DNA of 64,000 nucleotides from Andreprevotia chitinilytica DSM 18519 (GCF_000711875.1 NZ_JONM01000003.1:248001-312000), one strand, 5' to 3'. Numbered from the stretch's first letter, positions 48,373-57,356 are shown. Made by a program: numbers and translations. Notes: generated by a model from the letters alone, not told the origin.

Positions 48373-50121
48373 ATGTCATTTGAACCGGTACAGGGACAGT
48401 TTTATCGACTCGTTGCAAAACACAGCGGGAAGGTCGTCGAGGTCCACCACGACAAGCACGATCGCGGCATACCGATTCAACAGGGTGACTGGGTCGGCGG
48501 GGCGTATCAGCAGTTCCAGTTTCAGCGCAACGGGCAGTACTACAACATTGTCGCGCGTTCGAGCGGACGCAGTTTCGATGTGCCGCGCGATTCGTCAGAC
48601 GATGATCTCGGCATCATCCAGTGGGATCGGCACGATCGCTCGCACAATCAACAGTTCACCCTGCTGCCTGCCGGCGGCGGCGCGTACTACATCAGCGCCC
48701 GGCACAGCCAGAAGTTCCTCTGCATGCGGGGCGGCGGCAAAGACTACGGCGTGCCGCTGGTGCAGCAGACGTGGAATGGCGGTGACCATTTTCAGTTCTC
48801 GGTAGTGCCGTGCGAACCGTATGTGAACCCGCGTGTTTTGCGCGAGATCGTGCTGCGCGGGGCTGACCCGATTCGCGATTCCGTTCTCTCTTTGACTGGC
48901 ATGATCCCCAAGGCCGGCGGCGGCGTGAAGTTCCTGCTCGGGTTGCTCTGGCCGGAAACCGATGGGCCGCTGATTGATCAGATTCGCGACTACGTGCGCA
49001 GCGTCGCGAAACAGATGATCGATGAGGAGTACCTGAGCAACCTGGCGAAGAAAATGGCTGGCCTCAAGAAAGAGATCAAGCAGTATGCGATGGCAACGGA
49101 TGGCGCAGACAAAGGCGGTTGGATGACCACCATGCTGTCAGCGTTCGAAGGCGCGCAACCCTACTTTCTAGATCAACGCGCCCCGGAAAAAACGCTGACA
49201 CACCTCCTCACCCTGGGCTCGATGCATCTCTCCGCGTTACGCGAGCGCTACGACAACTTCGAAAAGCTGTACGGCAGAAAGTCTGACAATCCGGCGCAGC
49301 TGCTCCAGGATCTGCAGGATACGGTGAAGATCTACGTGGATGCGGGGGCGGGCGCGCGCGAGAAAACGCTGGAATGGCGAATGAAGCACATCGAATTCTC
49401 CAAGCAGCTGACCTATGTCGATGGGAAAGCACACCACGATGTGTTCGTCGTCGAGGATCGTTACGATGGCTACCGTTACGTGGCTGACTTGGGAACCGTC
49501 GAGCGCAGCCGCGTTGCGGCGCTCGGGGTGTTTGAAGATCGCAAACGCGAGGTGAAGGATGCCTTCAACGCGGAGCTGGATGCGCTCTTCGGCCCGGCGC
49601 TGGTCTGGAAGTACATCAACCCCGCTTTGACGGAGAAGCCGAAGACCGTACGGATCACAGCGAGTTCAGCCGTCTTCGGCACGAAGCAGGGAACTGAGTT
49701 TGATGGCGAGAACCGCACGTCGAGTAAACGGATCATTCAGATCGGTATCCGCATGAATGCCGCCAATGATCGGGTGGCCGGGCTGTTTTTCCTGCGCGAC
49801 GGACATCACCAGCAAGTGTGGGGCTCGCAACAAGGCGAGCCGCGTATGCACTATCTGCGTGAGGACGAATTCATTACCGCTGCATATGGCACCCACGGCG
49901 GCCCGACCGATCCGCTGTATTCGCTGTATTTCGTCACCAACAAAGGACACATCGTCGGCGGCGGGCGTCGCGACATCGGCAAACAATGGACAAGCGAAGC
50001 GCCCGTTGGCGAAGACGTGCGGTTCGAAACCGTATTCGGTTGGGCCAGGCATGATCGACAGGAAGGAAACGGCATGATCGAGGCCCTCGGCTTCAAGTGG
50101 ACGTACGCGCGCAAGGAGTGA
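48373..50121 (+). CDS. Cry-like pore-forming toxin fused to a ricin-type lectin
   Basis: 582 residues from ATG 48373 (GAGAGAGGG upstream), no signal peptide. Residues 1-145 form three ricin-B/beta-trefoil repeats (FYRLVAKHSGKVVEV, YYNIVARSSGRSFDV, YYISARHSQKFLCM, each ending QFxF/QFTLL). Residues about 165-300 read like the helical pore domain of insecticidal Cry endotoxins: MIPKAGGGVKFLLGLLWPET, DQIRDYVRSVAKQMIDEEYLSNLAKKMAGL, PYFLDQRAPEKTLTHLLTLG and MHLSALRERYDNF (Cry: LHLSVLRD). The C-terminal 140 residues are beta-rich and jacalin-like, possibly sugar-binding. A Cry8Ea1-family-like toxin is my reading. Without a secretion signal it would need lysis or a dedicated exporter. Confidence 0.75.
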   Translation: MSFEPVQGQFYRLVAKHSGKVVEVHHDKHDRGIPIQQGDWVGGAYQQFQFQRNGQYYNIVARSSGRSFDVPRDSSDDDLGIIQWDRHDRSHNQQFTLLPAGGGAYYISARHSQKFLCMRGGGKDYGVPLVQQTWNGGDHFQFSVVPCEPYVNPRVLREIVLRGADPIRDSVLSLTGMIPKAGGGVKFLLGLLWPETDGPLIDQIRDYVRSVAKQMIDEEYLSNLAKKMAGLKKEIKQYAMATDGADKGGWMTTMLSAFEGAQPYFLDQRAPEKTLTHLLTLGSMHLSALRERYDNFEKLYGRKSDNPAQLLQDLQDTVKIYVDAGAGAREKTLEWRMKHIEFSKQLTYVDGKAHHDVFVVEDRYDGYRYVADLGTVERSRVAALGVFEDRKREVKDAFNAELDALFGPALVWKYINPALTEKPKTVRITASSAVFGTKQGTEFDGENRTSSKRIIQIGIRMNAANDRVAGLFFLRDGHHQQVWGSQQGEPRMHYLREDEFITAAYGTHGGPTDPLYSLYFVTNKGHIVGGGRRDIGKQWTSEAPVGEDVRFETVFGWARHDRQEGNGMIEALGFKWTYARKE

Positions 50122-50269
50122 GGCGCGAAAAACAGGCCAAATCGCCGAGCCGGCCGCTTTCGTCGGCAAGGCGATTTGCAGGTGGTGCTTCGCGCTTTGA
50201 TGGCGTTATAGGCAGCGCGATACCACCTGTATCGGCTTGGGACATTGCCAATGATTTTGGGTCAGCGCT

Positions 50270-50295
50270 GTAGGGCGGGTCGTTTGACCCGCGGG
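50270..50295. repeat. Short palindrome between convergent toxin and nuclease genes
   Basis: GCGGGTC (50275-50281) pairs with GACCCGC (50286-50292). It is flanked by TGTAGG and GGGGG, as in other REP-like units. It may terminate the nuclease transcript. Confidence 0.5.
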
Positions 50296-50319
50296 GGGCT
50301 TGGTCTCATCAAGTTGGTA

Positions 50320-50988
50320 TTACCCGTTACGTACATCAAAAAGGATGGGGCGGTGGTCTGGCGCTGACATATCAAAAACATCCGCCATGCCGGTGAGATC
50401 AACAGGCCTCACATCCACATCGGGGGCTGACAAAACCCAATCCAGAATGCCGCCAGAACGCTGGGTTGGCATACCGTTCCAGCAATCATGCGAAAGGGCT
50501 GGCACCGAAAGCTGCCCCATATCACCAATATCCCAATTCAGATCACCGGTTGCGACCCAGGCGGAGCCCAATACAGCGCAGTTTTCCAGTTGTGACTTCG
50601 TGAGCCCGCCTCGCCCTGACTTGAAATGCGCCAACAGGACTGAGCCGCTAAAGCCATTTACCCCTTGAACATCTGCTACCAGCAGATCGCGATTCAATCC
50701 GCGTAGATGCCCTTGATCACTAATGGCAATGCCCTCAATCTTCGATAGCACGATATAGCCATTAGAATAACCACCACGAAATGCAGACACTGCATATGTA
50801 GGATACATTTGGGCGAATTGCTCTTCATAGGTATCCAGAAGCCCGGAATGGATTTCACACAAGAAAACGAGATCAGCATCCCAGTCAGTATTCGTACAGC
50901 AGAGATTAACGAACGTTTCTACTTGTAGCTTTTTTGAAGTCAGTGAGGATTCCCCAGACTTCTCAATATTGAAACTTCCTATTCTCAT
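50320..50988 (-). CDS. EEP-fold nuclease/phosphatase family protein
   Basis: 222 residues from ATG 50988; a GTG immediately before it is possible. Motifs of the endonuclease/exonuclease/phosphatase fold appear in order: IGSFNIEKSG, FLCEIHSGL (metal-binding Glu), LLAHFKSG (His), VATGDLNWD (GDxN), GGILDWVL and SAPDHRPILFDV (catalytic DH). DNase I, exonuclease III and cytolethal distending toxin B share this fold, so a DNA- or phosphoester-cleaving role is likely. No signal peptide. GC content is lower than that of neighbours, in line with horizontal gain. Substrate unknown; could be a toxin, a defence nuclease or a repair enzyme. Confidence 0.75.
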   Translation of the reverse strand: MRIGSFNIEKSGESSLTSKKLQVETFVNLCCTNTDWDADLVFLCEIHSGLLDTYEEQFAQMYPTYAVSAFRGGYSNGYIVLSKIEGIAISDQGHLRGLNRDLLVADVQGVNGFSGSVLLAHFKSGRGGLTKSQLENCAVLGSAWVATGDLNWDIGDMGQLSVPALSHDCWNGMPTQRSGGILDWVLSAPDVDVRPVDLTGMADVFDMSAPDHRPILFDVRNG

Positions 50989-51149
50989 CACCCTATCCCA
51001 TCGTGATTTTCATCTCGGCCTTTTTAGCTCACCCCGCTACGTTCGCAAGGCAAAGCGCGAGGAGGGCAGATTTTTGGTGACTAACAGGCTGGTGAGCATC
51101 CCCGATCGTCGATATTGAGCTATGTCAGCTTGGAGCGTAAGGAAAAACC

Positions 51150-51224
51150 ACGTTCTCAGAACGTAGTTTGTTTCCTTCTATCGTTTCAAAACCAAAAAGG
51201 CCAACGCCTTTTAAAGCATTGGCC
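51150..51224 (-). terminator. Leftward terminator hairpins
   Basis: On the minus strand GGCCAATGC (51224-51216) pairs with GCGTTGGCC (51207-51199), followed by TTTTTGG. Further on, ACGTTCT-G-AGAACGT (51164-51150) precedes GGTTTTTCC. They end the transcript of the 178-residue gene. The remaining 50992-51252 sequence shows no gene. Confidence 0.7.
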
Positions 51225-51252
51225 CAATACCAGCAAATTCGCTACATGACAG

Positions 51253-51789
51253 CTAGCGCCGATCCGTAATCCGATTCGCAGATGGCTTTACCCCAAGCCG
51301 TTGTACTTTCTCATAGCGGGACATATCCAGCGCGAAATGCCATTCCTCTGATAGATACGCGCCGATCTTCGCCAGATGATGCAGATGAGATTCCGGCTCG
51401 GCGATGCCGATCATTGCGCGGAACACACTCCCCAATTGAGCGATGCGATCCAGACCGATATCGGCAATGTCGTTGAAGTCGTTGGCGGTCAGCTTGGGTG
51501 AAGTGGGGCAGTTGTGCAGATCAGCCATGCCGACCACCGATACGCGTATAACGCGTACTGAGCGTGGCCTGATGCGACGCTCTCCGAGCGGCAATGCCTG
51601 CATTGCCCTGTGGTGCCGCTCTGCCAGTCGGCGTCCATCGCGGGCCAATTGGTAGCCAACGCTACGCTGGTCGATCAGGGAAGTGAGGATGGTAAAAATC
51701 TGGTCTAGCTCAGCGAAGCCATCGCGGGCTTGTGCAATGAGGTGGCCGGAGTCGGGTGGTGCAGGAGTCGAGTGCTGGGAAATGGGCAT
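51253..51789 (-). CDS. Unknown protein under antisense-type leader control
   Basis: 178 residues from ATG 51789, preceded by AGGAGG at the ideal distance. The frame stays open upstream through the leader (to 51936), but those codons are the structured RNA region, so the ATG after the AGGAGG is preferred. The protein has no signal peptide. It has a helical N-terminal half (LIAQARDGFAELDQIFTILTSLIDQRSVGYQLARDGRRLAERHHRAM) and an Ile/Val-rich RPRSVRVIRVSVVGM segment; no family recognised. Its leader resembles the immunity regions of P4-like elements, so a phage or plasmid origin is likely. It ends in two terminator hairpins. Confidence 0.65.
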   Translation of the reverse strand: MPISQHSTPAPPDSGHLIAQARDGFAELDQIFTILTSLIDQRSVGYQLARDGRRLAERHHRAMQALPLGERRIRPRSVRVIRVSVVGMADLHNCPTSPKLTANDFNDIADIGLDRIAQLGSVFRAMIGIAEPESHLHHLAKIGAYLSEEWHFALDMSRYEKVQRLGVKPSANRITDRR

Positions 51790-51794
51790 GAAAG

Positions 51795-51998
51795 CCTCCT
51801 TCGTATACGGAAACCACCGCCACTTCGCTGCTAAACGAAGGTGGCGGGCGCAAGGATGGGTTAGCAGACCAGTACGAAGGAACTGGCAGCCCGAAGGCTC
51901 CCAAACCTTGACCCGCCATAGAAGAAGACGTGCCAAAGCAGCGGACGATAAAAAGCCGCCTTGCGGCGGTTGTCCGCCTTCGTAAACAGGCTGCTAAA
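51795..51998 (-). ncRNA. P4 CI / P1 C4-like antisense-RNA leader
   Basis: Read leftward: TTTAGCAG (51998-51991) and TACGAAGG (51984-51977), then CCGCCGCAAGGCGG with a TTTTTAT tail (an intrinsic terminator), then AGCC-TTCG-GGCT. Next is hairpin CCAGT-TCCTTCGT-ACTGG (51886-51869), then CTGCTAA (51867-51861), then TTTAGCAG again (51835-51828) and TACGAAGGA (51805-51797) overlapping the ribosome site AGGAGG (51800-51795). The middle segment carries the complements of both flanking words, and the SD complement sits in a hairpin loop. Two target copies with one antisense copy, plus an internal terminator, is the layout of P4 CI and, in part, P1 C4 RNAs. Confidence 0.6.
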
Positions 51999-52400
51999 CC
52001 TGATCGCGTAACCAAACGCGACCCAACGAAACTACCCCAAGCGCCGCAATCTGGTCAAGAACGTTAGTCCTTCAGTTGCAACCGTACGCCGGATGCCTTC
52101 GTCGGCCGGCGTACCCAATCTGGCGTTGGGTTGGCGCTGAGCGAAGCGATGCCCAACATGAGTACGAGGCATGTTGGGCTGCATTTCATTCAGCCCAAGC
52201 TACGGGCTAGTCTCGCTTGGAAATCGAGGTGTTTAGAGGCGCCCTGTAAGCAGCGAACAAAATCCAGCGCAACTCAGGCAGTAGGGTTTTGTTCGCTGCG
52301 CTAAAAGGCCGGCTGTCATGCCAGCTTTTTTCTATACTCCTCAGCGGTTCTTCGAGCCATGACAGCCTTTGGTGTATTCAATATTTGGCAGTGAGGATAG
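51999..52400. other. Intergenic stretch with a palindromic repeat
   Basis: No gene recognised. GCCCAACATG (52151-52160) and CATGTTGGGC (52170-52179) form a perfect 10-bp palindrome, followed by CAGCCCAAGCTACGGGC. Such GCCCAAC repeats are common intergenic elements. The last 120 bases are AT-rich and probably contain the promoter of the deaminase-like gene; GAGG precedes its ATG. Confidence 0.45.
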
Positions 52401-53384
52401 ATGACAACATATACCCCCAAGGCCTTGGCCTATATTTCCACCATCATCAAAGTAGCAGGGAGCGTGACCGACTGGAGTGCTGGCCTGGAGAGCGAAACCG
52501 AGGTGACTGTTCAGGAAGTTCAGTGCATGCAGATTGATGATTATATTTATATCGCCGGCAACGAGAACGAAGATGCGCATATCAAGAATTTTCTTGAACG
52601 ATTTGTTGTTGGTAACGAACTTGAATTTCAATACTGCTTGAGATATGCCAATGGTTTGTTTAAATTGGCATATAACTTCCGCAAGGCGCCAAAGAAAAAA
52701 CCTAAATCAACAGACCCTGCCGTTATCGGCGTATATTATCCGCATCTATATAGTGCTCAAGATTTGAATGTCATTAACGGTTTCTCAGCCAAAAAGCCAG
52801 ATTTTTTGCTTGACTTGACCCCTGATGTGATCAATGAAATGCGCCGGCTGATTACAACTGCGGTCGCAAATGACGACGAAAAGAAGCTTTCATGGTTTCT
52901 ACGAAAATTTGTTGGCGTAAAAGCGGCGCAAGGCGCCATCAAGGCAAGTGGTGCGCCAAATGCCTATCTGGCCATGTATAACAAAAGCACGGCTATCAAT
53001 GTTTTACAAAGTAAGCCCGCGGTGCATGCAGAATTGGTACTGCTCACCTTCCTGGCTGAATCCATAGCGGATGATCCTTCCCTTTTCACAGGAAAGACTA
53101 TCAGGATTGGCGGGGCAAAAAAGGCATGCAGCTACTGTGCGTATTGGATCAGAAATTATCGGCGATGGATATTGAATACCTATGACGTCACCTTGGAATT
53201 CCCCGTGGATGACGGTGGGGACCCAAGGTCAGTCGGGAGCGGCGCGGGAAACAGGCCGACAAGCGCAAAGCTGATATCTCTCGGTGATTACCCTGCGTTG
53301 CTTTTCAATGGCACGGCCGGGAGCTCATCGTCGGTTGAACTGAACGAGATCTATAACGATGAGACACGTTGGACTAGATTATGA
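52401..53384 (+). CDS. Deaminase-fold protein (HAE...CxxC zinc site)
   Basis: 327 residues with GAGG upstream. The C-terminal half shows the zinc-binding pattern of nucleoside/nucleic-acid deaminases: HAE at 209-211 (PAVHAELVLLTFL), then after 31 residues C243-SY-C246 (KKACSYCAYWIRNYR). The usual Pro before the first Cys is Ala here, as in some toxin-type deaminases. The N-terminal 180 residues have no recognised domain. No signal peptide. Codons are visibly more AT-rich than those of the flanking chromosome, suggesting horizontal gain. It could be a base-editing defence or toxin protein, or a metabolic deaminase. The site is clear but the role is open. Confidence 0.65.
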   Translation: MTTYTPKALAYISTIIKVAGSVTDWSAGLESETEVTVQEVQCMQIDDYIYIAGNENEDAHIKNFLERFVVGNELEFQYCLRYANGLFKLAYNFRKAPKKKPKSTDPAVIGVYYPHLYSAQDLNVINGFSAKKPDFLLDLTPDVINEMRRLITTAVANDDEKKLSWFLRKFVGVKAAQGAIKASGAPNAYLAMYNKSTAINVLQSKPAVHAELVLLTFLAESIADDPSLFTGKTIRIGGAKKACSYCAYWIRNYRRWILNTYDVTLEFPVDDGGDPRSVGSGAGNRPTSAKLISLGDYPALLFNGTAGSSSSVELNEIYNDETRWTRL

Positions 53385-53480
53385 ATTGAAATAAATCCTG
53401 GCGAAATTGCAGGTGCGAGCTTTGCGACTTGGCCTTTTTTCCGTGCCTTCGGCAGGTGTATTCAACAGCCTGTCAGTAAT

Positions 53481-54386
53481 TCAAGATTTCGGATTTTGCC
53501 CCAACATTTCCGCACTGCTTTCCAGCCACTGGCAAAACGCCACGATCGCCGGGTCGTTCATCACGCTGCGGGGCACGATCCAGCAATAGCCGCGTACTGG
53601 CACGACTGGCGAAGCGAGCGGGGCGATGAGGCGGCCGGCGGCGAGTTCGGTTTGCATCATCGGCAACGGGCCGAGCACCACGCCCAAGCCATCCATCGCG
53701 GCTTGCAGCGCCAGATAGAAGTGATCGAACTGCTGCGTGGAGGCGGGTTTCAGCTCGGGCACGCCGGCCAGCGTGAGCCAGCGTTGCCACGCGGTTGGGC
53801 GGGTGTCGGCGTAGAGGAGGGTGTGTTTGGCGAGGTCTGCCGGTTGCTTGATCGGCGAGTGTTCCAGCAGCGCCGGGCTTACCAGCGGCAGCTCGCGTTC
53901 ATCCAGAAAGGGCTTGGTGATGTAGCCCGGCCAGTCGCCGGGGCCGCGGCGGATGGCGATGTCGAAGGGGGCGTCGAGCCGGCTGATATCGCGGTCGGAG
54001 GTCATCAGGCGCAGTTCCACATCGGGAAACTGGCGCTGGAATTCGGCCAGTTGTGGCAGCAGCCAATACATCGCCAAGGTCGGGGTCGAGTTGATCACCA
54101 AGCGGCGCTGGCGGTTGGGTTGCAGCAGTTGCGCGGTGGCGTTGGCGATGATGTCGAGGCCGTCTTGCACCTGCACCAGATAGCGCCAGCCGGTGTCGGT
54201 GAGCTTGACCCGACCGCCGGTGCGTTCAAACAGTTGCACACCCAGCCAGCTTTCGAGCTGTTTAATCTGTTTGCTCACAGCACCGTGCGTGACGAACAGC
54301 TCGTTGGCAGCGGCGGAAAAGCTTTCCAGACGGGCGGCGGACTCGAATGCGCGCAGTGCGTTCAAGGGGGGGAGGTGTTGGCTCAT
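53481..54386 (-). CDS. LysR family regulator, GcvA-like
   Basis: 301 residues from MSQHLPPLNALRAFES. The N-terminus (LNALRAFESAARLESFSAAANELFVTHGAVSKQIKQLESWLGVQLFERTGG) is very close to the GcvA/AmpR subgroup of LysR proteins, followed by the effector domain (RLVINSTPTLAMYWLLPQLAEFQRQFPDVELRL). It faces away from acnB across 304 bases and could control it, but GcvA-type regulators usually respond to amino acids or beta-lactam signals. Effector unknown. It marks the return to ordinary chromosome after the accessory island. Confidence 0.93.
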   Translation of the reverse strand: MSQHLPPLNALRAFESAARLESFSAAANELFVTHGAVSKQIKQLESWLGVQLFERTGGRVKLTDTGWRYLVQVQDGLDIIANATAQLLQPNRQRRLVINSTPTLAMYWLLPQLAEFQRQFPDVELRLMTSDRDISRLDAPFDIAIRRGPGDWPGYITKPFLDERELPLVSPALLEHSPIKQPADLAKHTLLYADTRPTAWQRWLTLAGVPELKPASTQQFDHFYLALQAAMDGLGVVLGPLPMMQTELAAGRLIAPLASPVVPVRGYCWIVPRSVMNDPAIVAFCQWLESSAEMLGQNPKS

Positions 54387-54520
54387 GCTGTGATTTTAAC
54401 TCACAGATGCTGTAGCAATTACTCGTTTGTCGGCTATTGCATTGCGGCGTAATCTTCGGCCCACATCCTAAGGTAAGGCAAAGCCGTAGAATCGAAACCG
54501 GTAGTGAGCCAAGAACACCT

Positions 54521-54589
54521 TGTAGGAGCGAGCTTGCTCGCGATGGCAATGCTTGAAATGCCGCAATCGCGAGCAAGCTCGCTCCTACA
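54521..54589. repeat. Pseudomonas-type REP inverted pair
   Basis: A 24-base unit starting TGTAGGAGCGAGCTTGCTCG (54521-54544) is repeated exactly inverted at 54566-54589, separated by 21 bases. This is the widespread REP sequence of Pseudomonas genomes, usually moved by RAYT transposases. It lies in the 304-base divergent region between the LysR gene and acnB. Confidence 0.85.
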
Positions 54590-54690
54590 TGAAACCCTGA
54601 ATTTCTCCGTGTTCAATGTGCGCTCATCGGTCTCCGTGTCTACAGATTTTGAATTGCTTTCAATAACGTCATCCTTGAAAGGTCCTCATC

Positions 54691-57276
54691 ATGCTCGAAG
54701 CCTATCGCCAGCAAGCCGCTGAACGCGCCGCCCTCGGTATTCCGCCGCTGCCGCTTACTGCTCAACAAGTCGTCGACCTCGTGTCGCTGCTGCAAAACCC
54801 GCCAGCTGGCGAAGAAGCTTTCCTGCTCGATCTGATCACCAACCGCGTGCCGCCGGGCGTGGATGATGCCGCCAAGGTCAAGGCTGCTTTCCTGGCTGCC
54901 GTGGCACAAGGCAAGGACACCTGTTCGCTGATCAGCCGCGCCAAGGCGGTCGAGTTGCTCGGTACCATGCTGGGCGGTTTCAACATCAAGCCGATGATCG
55001 ATCTGCTGGGCGATGCCGAAGTCGGCACCGTGGCCGCTGAAGGCCTGAAGAAAACCCTGCTGATGTTCGATTACTTCCACGACGTGAAGGAACTGGCCGA
55101 CGCCGGCAACGCGAACGCCAAGGGCGTGATCCAGAGCTGGGCCGATGCTGAGTGGTTCACCAGCCGTCCGGAAGTGCCGCAATCCACCACGCTGACCGTG
55201 TTCAAGGTCACTGGTGAAACCAATACCGATGATCTGTCCCCGGCGCCGGATGCCTGGTCCCGCCCGGATATCCCGTTGCACGCGCTGGCGATGCTCAAGA
55301 ACGCCCGTCCTGGCATCACGCCGGAAGAAGACGGCAAGCGCGGCCCGATCCAGTTCATCGAAGATCTGGCCAAGAAGGGCCACGCGATTGCTTATGTGGG
55401 CGACGTGGTCGGCACCGGTTCCAGCCGCAAATCCGCGACCAACTCCGTGCTGTGGTGGACCGGTGAAGATATCCCGTTCGTGCCGAACAAGCGCTTTGGC
55501 GGTTACTGCCTCGGCGGCAAGATCGCCCCGATCTTCTTCAACACGCAAGAAGACTCCGGCGCGCTGCCGATCGAAGTCGATGTCGCCAAGCTGGACATGG
55601 GCGACGTGATCGAACTGCGCCCGTACGAAGGCAAGGTCATCAAGAACGGCGAAACCGTCGCCGAATTCAAGGTCAAGTCCGATGTGCTGTTCGACGAAGT
55701 GCGTGCAGGTGGCCGGATCAACCTGATCATCGGCCGTGGCCTGACCGCCAAGGCGCGTGAATCGCTGGGCCTGCCGGCTTCCACGCTGTTCCGTCTGCCG
55801 CAAGCACCGGCTGAATCCACCAAGGGCTTCACGCAAGCGCAGAAGATGGTTGGCCGCGCTGTTGGTCTGCCGGAAGGTCAGGGCGTGCGTCCGGGCACCT
55901 ATTGCGAACCGCGTATGACGTCGGTTGGCTCGCAAGATACCACCGGCCCGATGACTCGCGACGAGCTGAAGGATCTGGCTTGCCTGGGCTTCTCCGCCGA
56001 TCTGGTGATGCAATCGTTCTGCCACACCGCGGCTTATCCGAAGCCGGTCGACGTGAAGACCCACCACGAACTGCCGGAATTCATCCGCAATCGTGGCGGC
56101 GTGTCGCTGCGTCCGGGTGATGGCGTGATCCACAGCTGGCTCAACCGCATGCTGCTGCCGGATACCGTCGGCACCGGTGGCGATAGCCACACCCGTTTCC
56201 CGATCGGTATTTCCTTCCCGGCCGGCTCCGGTCTGGTGGCCTTCGGCGCCGCGACTGGCGTGATGCCGCTGGATATGCCGGAATCGGTGCTGGTGCGTTT
56301 CAAGGGCGAACTGCAACCGGGCATTACCCTGCGTGATCTGGTGAACGCGATTCCGCTGTACGCGATCAAGGCCGGTCTGCTGACCGTCGCCAAGGCCGGC
56401 AAGAAGAACATCTTCTCCGGTCGCATCCTGGAAATCGAAGGCCTGCCGAATCTGAAGGTTGAGCAAGCGTTCGAACTGACCGATGCGTCTGCTGAGCGTT
56501 CGGCTGCCGGTTGCTCGGTGCGCCTGGATAAGGCTCCGATCATCGAGTATTTGAACTCCAACATCGTGCTGCTCAAGTCCATGATCACCAACGGTTACGG
56601 CGATGCCAAGACGCTGGCGCGCCGCGTGAAGGCGATGGAAGCATGGCTGGCCAACCCGAACCTGATCGAGCCGGATGCCGATGCCGAATACGCCGCCGTG
56701 ATCGAGATCGATCTGGCCGACGTGAAGGAACCGATCCTCGCTTGCCCGAACGACCCGGACGATGTGAAGGTATTGAGCGAAGTGGCCGGCACCAAGATCG
56801 ACGAAGTGTTCATCGGTTCGTGCATGACCAACATCGGTCACTTCCGCGCTGCCGGCAAACTGCTGGAAGGCAAGCGTGATATCCCGGTCAAGCTGTGGAT
56901 CGCCCCGCCGACCAAGATGGATGCGCAGCAACTGACTGAAGAAGGCTACTACGGCACCTTTGGCACCGCTGGTGCGCGGACCGAAATGCCGGGCTGCTCG
57001 CTGTGCATGGGTAATCAGGCTCAGGTGCGTGAAGGCGCGACGGTGGTTTCGACCTCCACGCGTAACTTCCCGAACCGTCTGGGCAAGAACACCAACGTGT
57101 TCCTCAGCTCGGCCGAACTGGCTGCCATCGCATCGCGCCTCGGCCGCATCCCGACCGTGGCCGAATACATGGCGGACGTGGGCGTGCTCGATGCCAAGGC
57201 GAAGGATGTCTATCGCTACCTCAACTTCAACGAGATCCAGCAGTATCAGGACGAAGCTGACAAGGCGACCGTCTGA
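54691..57276 (+). CDS. acnB: Aconitate hydratase B
   Basis: 861 residues with AAAGG upstream, close to the 865 of E. coli AcnB. It starts [27 protein letters not shown], the AcnB HEAT-like N-terminal domain, then [26 protein letters not shown], a swivelling domain, and the aconitase core with [22 protein letters not shown]. Cluster cysteines lie in [16 protein letters not shown] and [14 protein letters not shown]. AcnB is the main TCA-cycle aconitase and can bind mRNA when its cluster is lost. It stands alone with its own terminator, 22 kb from acnA. Confidence 0.98.
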   Translation: MLEAYRQQAAERAALGIPPLPLTAQQVVDLVSLLQNPPAGEEAFLLDLITNRVPPGVDDAAKVKAAFLAAVAQGKDTCSLISRAKAVELLGTMLGGFNIKPMIDLLGDAEVGTVAAEGLKKTLLMFDYFHDVKELADAGNANAKGVIQSWADAEWFTSRPEVPQSTTLTVFKVTGETNTDDLSPAPDAWSRPDIPLHALAMLKNARPGITPEEDGKRGPIQFIEDLAKKGHAIAYVGDVVGTGSSRKSATNSVLWWTGEDIPFVPNKRFGGYCLGGKIAPIFFNTQEDSGALPIEVDVAKLDMGDVIELRPYEGKVIKNGETVAEFKVKSDVLFDEVRAGGRINLIIGRGLTAKARESLGLPASTLFRLPQAPAESTKGFTQAQKMVGRAVGLPEGQGVRPGTYCEPRMTSVGSQDTTGPMTRDELKDLACLGFSADLVMQSFCHTAAYPKPVDVKTHHELPEFIRNRGGVSLRPGDGVIHSWLNRMLLPDTVGTGGDSHTRFPIGISFPAGSGLVAFGAATGVMPLDMPESVLVRFKGELQPGITLRDLVNAIPLYAIKAGLLTVAKAGKKNIFSGRILEIEGLPNLKVEQAFELTDASAERSAAGCSVRLDKAPIIEYLNSNIVLLKSMITNGYGDAKTLARRVKAMEAWLANPNLIEPDADAEYAAVIEIDLADVKEPILACPNDPDDVKVLSEVAGTKIDEVFIGSCMTNIGHFRAAGKLLEGKRDIPVKLWIAPPTKMDAQQLTEEGYYGTFGTAGARTEMPGCSLCMGNQAQVREGATVVSTSTRNFPNRLGKNTNVFLSSAELAAIASRLGRIPTVAEYMADVGVLDAKAKDVYRYLNFNEIQQYQDEADKATV

Positions 57277-57300
57277 TCAGTTGTTGATTGCTTGAAATGA

Positions 57301-57336
57301 AGCAGCCCGCCGGGAGACCGGCGGGCTGTTTTGTTT
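57301..57336 (+). terminator. Rho-independent terminator
   Basis: AGCAGCCCGCCGG-GAGA-CCGGCGGGCTGTTTTGTTT, 25 bases after the acnB stop. Confidence 0.9.
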
Positions 57337-57356
57337 GGTGGCGCAATCAGGCTGAT

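Noticed and set aside
51253-53384. An intact prophage or integrative element
   Set aside because: No integrase, capsid, replication or att sequences were found; only a phage-style leader.
54640-56931. 763-residue open frame opposite acnB
   Set aside because: Antisense shadow of acnB.
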